A stretch of DNA of 38,845 bases from Acetobacter musti. Lineage in GTDB: Bacteria; Pseudomonadota; Alphaproteobacteria; Acetobacterales; Acetobacteraceae. A program made the position numbers and the translations under genes. Shown one piece after another: positions 33,529-38,845 of the stretch. Every line of letters starts with the position of its first letter. The stretch's first letter is position 1. The notes below the pieces were generated by a model that was given only the letters and a program-made list of their open reading frames with translations, had not been told where the DNA came from and made no database searches. Where the stretch lies: contig NZ_WOTB01000032.1 of the NCBI RefSeq assembly GCF_011516835.1, positions 1-38,845 on the forward strand. The letters are read 5' to 3'.

Positions 33529-34358
33529 CAGTCAAACTCCTTTAGCATCCGCTCCCTGTCGGGCCTGAGGCCGGTAAACAGCTCGAACGCATCAGCAGCC
33601 TGGAAGACCGCCATACCGACGCCGCTAACTGTGGGACATCCTTTTGCTCGTGCCTGAGCAAGGAGTTCGGTTTCCCTGGGGAAATAAATCACTTCGGAAA
33701 ACCATTGCTCAGACGAAAGAAGATCCGGTGAAAATGGCACTCCTGGATGTGTGGACATGCCAATGGGCGATGTCTGGACCACGCCGGAAGCGCCTGTGAT
33801 CGCATCCTCCACCCGGCTCACTGCACTGACACGCGTTTCAGGAAACAGTTTCTGCAGCCGCTCAGCAAGAGCAGTTGCACGTGCTCTGTCAACGTCGAAA
33901 AGCTTCAGCTCTCTGGCACCAAGAGTCAGAAGAGCATATCCAACGGCCGATGCCGCACCGCCGGCACCGATCTGTCCGACCCGCTCAAGCGAGGCATCAG
34001 GGAGAGTTCTGCGGAAATTCGCCGCATAGCCTGACCAGTCGGTATTATGCCCGATATATTTTCCGTTCCGGAATACGACCGTATTGACAGCACCGATAGC
34101 CGAAGCTGCATCCGACAGTTCGTCAAGCAGCGGAATGACAGCCTGTTTATAAGGATGCGTAACATTGACGCCGTTATAATTGAAGCGTTTCAGCCATTGA
34201 AAAATAACCGGAAGGTCGGCTGCAGTGCCTTCCCACGCCGCCGTATCCACAACACGATAGACAAGAATTTCCCCAAGGTTTTTAGCCTCGCGTTCGTGCA
34301 TTGCCGGGCTGCGGGAAGCCGCTATTCCTTCACCTACGAGACCACAAAGCCAGCTCAT
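33528..34358 (-). CDS. aroE: Shikimate dehydrogenase
   Basis: A 276-residue AroE/YdiB-type enzyme with the substrate-binding SRSP (residues 15-18), catalytic Lys71 (NVTHPYKQ), Asp107 (HNTDWSGY) and the nucleotide loop GAGGAASAVGYAL. The NTDWSG form matches quinate/shikimate dehydrogenases such as QuiB/YdiB-like enzymes. It overlaps the transporter gene by four bases and the TIM-barrel gene by one. ATG 34358 follows an AAGGAGT ribosome binding site. The likely function is oxidation of imported shikimate or quinate. Confidence 0.92.
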   Translation of the reverse strand: MSWLCGLVGEGIAASRSPAMHEREAKNLGEILVYRVVDTAAWEGTAADLPVIFQWLKRFNYNGVNVTHPYKQAVIPLLDELSDAASAIGAVNTVVFRNGKYIGHNTDWSGYAANFRRTLPDASLERVGQIGAGGAASAVGYALLTLGARELKLFDVDRARATALAERLQKLFPETRVSAVSRVEDAITGASGVVQTSPIGMSTHPGVPFSPDLLSSEQWFSEVIYFPRETELLAQARAKGCPTVSGVGMAVFQAADAFELFTGLRPDRERMLKEFD

Positions 34359-35746
34359 GGAACACTCCTTCCGGCAGAACGCTGGAGAACAGACATCGAA
34401 AAGACACAGATGATACAGATCACGAGAGGGATGCTGTATATCGGAAAAATATAGGAAATACGAACATGATTCTGAAGAAGAAGTCCACCGATATAGGGTC
34501 CTGCCACGGCGCCGATACGCCCTACGCCCATGGCCCAGCCCATACCGGTTGCCCGGACCTTCACCGGATAAAGGCTGGCGGCGAGCGGATAATGCCCGTT
34601 AAATCCACCTTGAAGAAAGATACCGATGAGAAAAGCGACAAACAGCATGACTGCAAGAGGCATTGTGATAGTACCGAATACAACCAGGGCCGTGGCTGCC
34701 AGAAACAGATAGAGCATTATTGTCCGGTGCAGCGTAAGGCGGATTGCAACGATGCCAATGGTCGCGCTGCCGAGAAACGCTCCGATATTGTAAAGTGCGC
34801 CGGCATAGATGCTATCCGATACCTCAAGGCCCGCCTCGACCGTCAGTTTCGGAATCCAGCTTATTATAAAATACAGTGTCATGAATCCGCTTATGATGGA
34901 CGTCCACAAAAGAGCTGTTCGTGCGGCTCGTCCTTCCCGAAACAGGCCTCCGACCCCTGTATTTCGTGTTTCGACCGGAGCAGGCGGGGGCAGTTCGGTT
35001 GTCAGCGGAAGATGAAGACGACGCTCAATGGCCTGAATACGGTTCAATGCATTGCGCGGGCGCTTCTGAGCGAGAAACTCCATCGACTCCGGAAGAAAGA
35101 AAAACAAAGGCGGTATTGCGGAAGCAGAAAAAATACCTGCGCCGATCAAAAGCGCATTCCAGCTCCATGTATGTATCAGGGGCGCGACAATGAAACCCGT
35201 GATCGTCGCGGCAATAGGATAGCCGCCCTGTAGCATCGCTACCGCAAAATCATGATGTTTAGGCGGTGCATATTCGGCTGCAAGCGTGGCAATACCGGCC
35301 AGTGCAGCTCCGATTCCCGCACCTACACCGATACGCAATACAACAAGCTCTCCCATGGACGAGGCATAGCCGGAAGCGATCATACAGACGGCCATCAGGA
35401 CGACGGAAAAAATAATGAGAGGTCGCCGGCCGGTTTTGTCAGAAAAGGGCGCAAGGACCAGGCCGCCAAACGCCATGCCTGCAAGGCCAGCACTAAAAAC
35501 GACGCCGAGCTGTTCAGCGTTCAGATTAAGCCCTTTCGAAAGAGTGGGTGCAACATAGGAAAGCATCAGTACATCGACACCGTCGACCATGTTCACGCCG
35601 AAGCACAATGCGATGATGATCGTGCGCATGAACGTCCAGCCGGCAGGATCTCTGCTGCCGGTCGTCACCGAAGTCTGGTGATCATGTTTGTCACAATGCT
35701 CAGACGAAGTTGCCGGTGGTTGTTCATAAGGAATAGAGCCAGACAT
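34355..35746 (-). CDS. MFS transporter, aromatic acid:H+ symporter type
   Basis: A 463-residue, 12-helix major facilitator protein. The first helix carries GVNMVDGVDVLMLSYVAPTL, a variant of the DGxD motif of the AAHS family, and the helix 2-3 loop has DKTGRRP. About 40 hydrophilic residues precede helix 1. It heads the aroE-TIM-aroD-quiC-pckA operon, so uptake of quinate, shikimate or protocatechuate is the likely role (PcaK/QuiK-like). ATG 35746 follows TGGAGG; a GTG at 35758 is the alternative. Confidence 0.9.
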   Translation of the reverse strand: MSGSIPYEQPPATSSEHCDKHDHQTSVTTGSRDPAGWTFMRTIIIALCFGVNMVDGVDVLMLSYVAPTLSKGLNLNAEQLGVVFSAGLAGMAFGGLVLAPFSDKTGRRPLIIFSVVLMAVCMIASGYASSMGELVVLRIGVGAGIGAALAGIATLAAEYAPPKHHDFAVAMLQGGYPIAATITGFIVAPLIHTWSWNALLIGAGIFSASAIPPLFFFLPESMEFLAQKRPRNALNRIQAIERRLHLPLTTELPPPAPVETRNTGVGGLFREGRAARTALLWTSIISGFMTLYFIISWIPKLTVEAGLEVSDSIYAGALYNIGAFLGSATIGIVAIRLTLHRTIMLYLFLAATALVVFGTITMPLAVMLFVAFLIGIFLQGGFNGHYPLAASLYPVKVRATGMGWAMGVGRIGAVAGPYIGGLLLQNHVRISYIFPIYSIPLVICIICVFSMSVLQRSAGRSVP

Positions 35747-35812
35747 GCCAGCCTCCACAGGATGAGCAGGATCTTTCCGTCCTGTCTCTGTTATTTTTAT
35801 TATTTATTCTGG

Positions 35813-35842
35813 ATATTCTGAATCCGAATATTCTGAATCCGA
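35813..35842. repeat. Two tandem 15-base repeats upstream of the transporter operon
   Basis: ATATTCTGAATCCGA occurs twice without a gap (35813-35827 and 35828-35842), with a partial third TATTCTG at 35805-35811. The array lies 67-96 bases upstream of the transporter start, between it and the pcaF stop at 35866. The junction creates the palindrome GAATATTC. Tandem repeats at this distance suggest a multi-site operator of the quinate operon. Confidence 0.6.
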
Positions 35843-35865
35843 AGGTAACTGGAAATGCCAGCCGG

Positions 35866-37071
35866 TCAGATGCGTTCGATCAGGGCTGCAATGCCCTGCC
35901 CGACACCAATGCACATCGTCACCAGTGCACGTCGCCCTCCACGCTGCTCGAGGCCATTAACCGCTGTCAGAGCAAGCCGCGCGCCGGACATGCCGAGCGG
36001 ATGACCAAGGGCAATGGCACCGCCATGAGGATTGACCCTTTCACTGTCATCAGGCAATCCAAGACTGCGCAGGACAGCAAGGGACTGGCTTGCAAATGCT
36101 TCGTTCAGTTCGATGAGATCGACATCATCAAGAGACAGTCCTGTTTTTTTCAGAACGCGCTGAACGGCAGGTACCGGACCAATCCCCATAACGGCTGGTT
36201 CGACACCGGCTGTCGCCATCGCAATAACCCGGGCCCGCGGGGTCAGACCATGTTTTTTTGCGCCGACCTCGGTCGCAAGCAGCAGAGCTGCCGAGCCATC
36301 ATTTACTCCCGATGCGTTTCCAGCCGTGACGGTCCCTCCGGTTTTGCGAAATGGCGCTCTCAGTTTCGAAAGCCTCTCAAGCGTGGTTTCCGGGCGCGGA
36401 TGCTCATCGTCGCTGACCAGAACATCCGTTTTCCGGGTCCGAACTGTCACGGGAGAAATTTCGCGTGTAAAATAGCCCTCCTCCTGTGCGCGGGAAGTCT
36501 TTACCTGTGATGCGAAAGCAAAAACATCCTGATCTTCGCGTGTGATATTAAATCTCTCAGCAACATTTTCACCTGTTTCGGGCATGGAGTCGCATCCCCA
36601 GGCTTCCCGCATGGCCGGATTGATAAACCGCCACCCAATTGTTGTGTCGTAAAGAGCCGCTTCACGGGAGAAAGCTTCCGTCGCCTTTCCCTGCACGAAT
36701 GGCGCACGTGACATGCTCTCAACACCGCCGGCAATCATCAGTTCGGCTTCGCCGCTGCGCAGGGCACGGGCGGCCTGTCCGACCGCATCAAGACCCGAAC
36801 CACAGAGACGGTTGATGGTCGTGCCCGGTGTGCTGACGGGATATCCCGCCAGCAGAACTGCCATCCGCGCAACGTTACGATTGTCCTCGCCCGCCTGATT
36901 GGCGCATCCCATGAAGCAATCATCAAGAGCATCCCAGTCGACGCTGCTGTTTCGTTCACGCAGTACGCGCAGCGGGTGGGCCGCAAGATCGTCGGCGCGC
37001 ACAGAGCTCAGGGCTCCGGCATAACGTCCGATCGGACTGCGCGTGAAATCGCAGATATAAGCTTCACGCAT
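35866..37071 (-). CDS. pcaF: Beta-ketoadipyl-CoA thiolase
   Basis: A 401-residue thiolase cleaving 3-oxoadipyl-CoA into acetyl-CoA and succinyl-CoA. Catalytic Cys90 lies in [11 protein letters not shown], the His in [14 protein letters not shown] and the second Cys in MCIGVGQG. Choosing ATG 37071 ([15 protein letters not shown]) gives the usual family length and overlaps the pcaJ stop by eight bases. It is the last gene of the pcaIJF unit. Confidence 0.95.
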   Translation of the reverse strand: MREAYICDFTRSPIGRYAGALSSVRADDLAAHPLRVLRERNSSVDWDALDDCFMGCANQAGEDNRNVARMAVLLAGYPVSTPGTTINRLCGSGLDAVGQAARALRSGEAELMIAGGVESMSRAPFVQGKATEAFSREAALYDTTIGWRFINPAMREAWGCDSMPETGENVAERFNITREDQDVFAFASQVKTSRAQEEGYFTREISPVTVRTRKTDVLVSDDEHPRPETTLERLSKLRAPFRKTGGTVTAGNASGVNDGSAALLLATEVGAKKHGLTPRARVIAMATAGVEPAVMGIGPVPAVQRVLKKTGLSLDDVDLIELNEAFASQSLAVLRSLGLPDDSERVNPHGGAIALGHPLGMSGARLALTAVNGLEQRGGRRALVTMCIGVGQGIAALIERI

Positions 37072-37726
37072 ATTCCATTTCCTCAAACATCAGTCTGGCG
37101 CCGGTCTGTTTCTGCAAATCCTCGCGGCTCAGACCAGGCACCATCTCTCTCACGACAAACCGTCCTTCCGTGACATCAATGACCGCGAGATTGGTGTAAA
37201 TCCTGCCGACGACACCTTGTGCGGTAAGCGGATAAGCGCAGCTTTCCACAAGTTTCGGTTTGCCATCACGGGTCGTATGCTCAGTGGCGACCCAGACACG
37301 CTTTGTTCCGACAGCCAGGTCCATTGCACCTCCGACAGCCGGTGCGCTGTCCTGCGCGGAAGTCGCCCAGTTTGCCAGATCACCGTTTGCAGATACTTCG
37401 AAGGCCCCCAATACGCACAGATCAAGATGTCCACCGCGAATGATCGCGAAACTGTCTGCGTGATGAAAAAAACTGCCCCCGGGACGCAGGGTGACATGCT
37501 GTTTTCCGGCGTTGATCAGCCACGGATCAATCTTGTCGGGATCAGGAGCCGGCCCAAATCCCAGAATGCCGTTCTCACTGTGCAGAATGACTTCACGGCC
37601 TTCGGGAATAGCATCTGCAATCAGCGTCGGGATCCCTATTCCAAGATTAACGTACCATCCCTCCGGGATATCCTGCGCTATACGTGCGGCGATTTGCTTA
37701 CGGGAAAGAGGAGTAAAACCACTCAT
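37064..37726 (-). CDS. pcaJ: 3-oxoadipate CoA-transferase subunit B
   Basis: A 220-residue beta subunit of the CoA-transferase that activates beta-ketoadipate with succinyl-CoA. The catalytic Glu is in HSENGILGFGP, and GWYVNLGIGIPTL and EHTTRDGKPKLVESCAYPLT are typical blocks. ATG 37726 lies just after the pcaI stop with GGAGGG upstream. A GTG at 37735 would overlap pcaI and is the alternative. Confidence 0.94.
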   Translation of the reverse strand: MSGFTPLSRKQIAARIAQDIPEGWYVNLGIGIPTLIADAIPEGREVILHSENGILGFGPAPDPDKIDPWLINAGKQHVTLRPGGSFFHHADSFAIIRGGHLDLCVLGAFEVSANGDLANWATSAQDSAPAVGGAMDLAVGTKRVWVATEHTTRDGKPKLVESCAYPLTAQGVVGRIYTNLAVIDVTEGRFVVREMVPGLSREDLQKQTGARLMFEEMEYA

Positions 37727-37728
37727 GA

Positions 37729-38430
37729 TCAGCACATCCCTCCGGCGGTCTCATTGATTTGCGCATGGGTCGGAACAACAACCACCTGATCAACAAAGAT
37801 CCCGGGCGTCACAACGGTTTCCGGATCGAGCATGCCGAGCGTCACCATTCCACAACTCTGGACAACAGTCCGGTCACCGGCCATGGCCATGACGGCGTTG
37901 AAGTTTCGCCCGCTTTCCCGATAGATGCAGTTTCCCATCCGGTCGGTTCTCCAGGCTTCGATAAGAGCCACGTCTGCGTGCAGTGCACGCTCCATGACAT
38001 AGGTTCGTCCACTGAACTCACGGGTTTCCTTGCCTTCAGCCAGTCTGGTTCCGACAGTGGTAGCCGTGTAGAAGGCTGGAATTCCGGCTCCGGCGGCCCG
38101 TATGCGCTCCGCCAGCGTACCCTGAGGCACGATTTCGAGTTCCAGCTTTCCTGCAGAGAAGAGTTCCTCGAAGACAGTCGATCCCGCTGAACGGGGAAAA
38201 GAGCAGATAATTTTCCGGACATGGCCGGCTGCCATCAGCTTCGCCAGTCCGGTCATGCCGCTTCCTGCGTTATTGGCGATGATCGTGAGATCACGCGCAC
38301 CCTGTGCGATCAGCCCCTCAATGAGCGCGTCAGGTTGTCCGACAGAGCCGAACCCTCCAACCATAATGGTGGAGCCGTCGCGCACATCGCCCAGAGCTTC
38401 TGCGATATTCCGAACCTCCTTGTCGATCAT
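37729..38430 (-). CDS. pcaI: 3-oxoadipate CoA-transferase subunit A
   Basis: A 233-residue alpha subunit, with the CoA-transferase signature GGFGSVGQPDALIEGL near residues 25-40, the NNAGSG turn and QGTLAERIRAAGAGIPAFYT. It partners PcaJ encoded directly downstream. ATG 38430 follows a GGGGGAAAG ribosome binding site. It is the first gene of pcaIJF, reading away from the IS at the window end. Confidence 0.95.
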   Translation of the reverse strand: MIDKEVRNIAEALGDVRDGSTIMVGGFGSVGQPDALIEGLIAQGARDLTIIANNAGSGMTGLAKLMAAGHVRKIICSFPRSAGSTVFEELFSAGKLELEIVPQGTLAERIRAAGAGIPAFYTATTVGTRLAEGKETREFSGRTYVMERALHADVALIEAWRTDRMGNCIYRESGRNFNAVMAMAGDRTVVQSCGMVTLGMLDPETVVTPGIFVDQVVVVPTHAQINETAGGMC

Positions 38431-38733
38431 CTTTCCCCCGAAGTTTGTCTGTTTTCATTTGTTCGTCATGCGCACACATGGGCGTTTTACGCATAATAGT
38501 CAGCACCTTTACCCGGCAGACAGCAAGCACGAAAATGTTGCTCCCAATTATGTGATGCTCGTGAGTTCAATAACGGGCGCCTTCTGCCTACAGGTGGCTA
38601 TGGCAATAATCCTGATGGCTAAAATGAGGATCGAGGTCATCTGTGTAAGGTGAAGGCTGCATAACTATGGATTTTTGGCATTTACGCTGCCTGCATCAGT
38701 CATTATAGCATGGCTATTCGAAAGAGTTCTCTA
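38431..38733. promoter_or_regulatory. Leader region of pcaIJF
   Basis: These 303 bases hold no plausible gene. An inverted repeat, ATGCG (38468-38472) and CGCAT (38490-38494), is followed on its upstream side by TATTAT (minus strand, 38493-38498), a possible -10 element of pcaI. This could be a regulator site. The part from 38540 to the IS shows nothing recognisable. Confidence 0.3.
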
Positions 38734-38845
38734 GGCTGAGGGCTCATAGATTTGAGTACGGAACACTGATTCAGGCTCTGTGAGGAGACTGGAAATGAGC
38801 GACCTGTACTGGCTGACGGACGAACAGATGGATCGTCTGCGGTCC
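38734..38845 (+). mobile_element. IS5-family insertion sequence, cut by window end
   Basis: The terminus GGCTGAGGGCTCATAGATTT begins after CTA at 38731-38733 and resembles the GGCTCAGGAC ends of the other two elements. It is followed by a leader with GAGGAGA and a transposase start. The exact outer base cannot be fixed without the other end. It marks the right border of the catabolic island. Confidence 0.7.
38795..38845 (+). CDS. IS5-family transposase, first 17 codons
   Basis: ATG 38795, after a GAGGAGA ribosome binding site, reads MSDLYWLTDEQMDRLRS to the window edge. This is the common N-terminus of alphaproteobacterial IS5-family transposases and parallels VSDIFFLSGRQMERIRP in the element at 12172. 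Confidence 0.8.
   Translation, partial: MSDLYWLTDEQMDRLRS

Noticed and set aside
1..38845. CRISPR arrays, tRNA or rRNA genes, riboswitches
   Set aside because: No regularly spaced repeats, cloverleaf-like segments or rRNA stretches were recognised when reading the window.

Overview
The window looks like an alphaproteobacterial chromosome segment, most likely from an acetic acid bacterium (Acetobacteraceae). This is inferred from IS5-family elements of the IS1031/IS12528 kind, an OprB-type porin, a CioAB-type cytochrome bd operon with its DUF2474 small protein, and the style of the pca genes. No rRNA, tRNA, CRISPR array or phage gene was seen. IS5-family elements sit at three points (1-327, 12172-13014, 38734-end) and divide the window into two modules.

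Module 1 (328-12171) is respiratory and molybdenum-related. A family 1 encapsulin and a DyP peroxidase carrying a C-terminal cargo-loading peptide are on the minus strand. Divergent from them is a tightly overlapping plus-strand operon: cydA, a drastically shortened cydB, a DUF2474 gene (4693-4842), a nitrate-reductase-associated protein, an FdhF/YdeP-family molybdopterin oxidoreductase, moaA, a 39-residue ORF, mobA, moaD, moaE and fdhD. A lysR gene follows. Several genes here are damaged. CydA has Val where the heme b558 axial Met is expected, CydB has lost about 200 internal residues, and moaA has a 1-nt frameshift inside its first iron-sulfur Cys motif. The IS at the right border is also frameshifted.

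Module 2 (13015-38733) is a large hydroaromatic/aromatic catabolic island whose genes all look intact. Its right part encodes a complete route from quinate/shikimate intermediates to the TCA cycle: an AAHS-type transporter, two shikimate/quinate dehydrogenases, type I dehydroquinase, 3-dehydroshikimate dehydratase (QuiC type, fused to an HPPD-like domain), protocatechuate 3,4-dioxygenase (PcaHG), PcaB, a PcaD-PcaC fusion, PcaIJ and PcaF. PEP carboxykinase in the same cluster provides gluconeogenic exit. AraC and IclR regulators sit beside pcaH.

The left part of module 2 is the least explained. An IclR-led operon (19386 to 13034, minus strand) encodes two 3-ketosteroid-delta1-dehydrogenase-like flavoproteins, a Gfo/Idh/MocA oxidoreductase and a xylose-isomerase-like TIM-barrel protein, divergent from an OprB porin. 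The shared promoter region carries a striking double palindrome. The TIM-barrel protein has a clear paralog inside the quinate operon (32701-33528). I propose that this operon oxidises, dehydrates and dehydrogenates a cyclitol or hydroaromatic acid toward an aromatic that feeds the pca genes. This is inference from enzyme classes and context.
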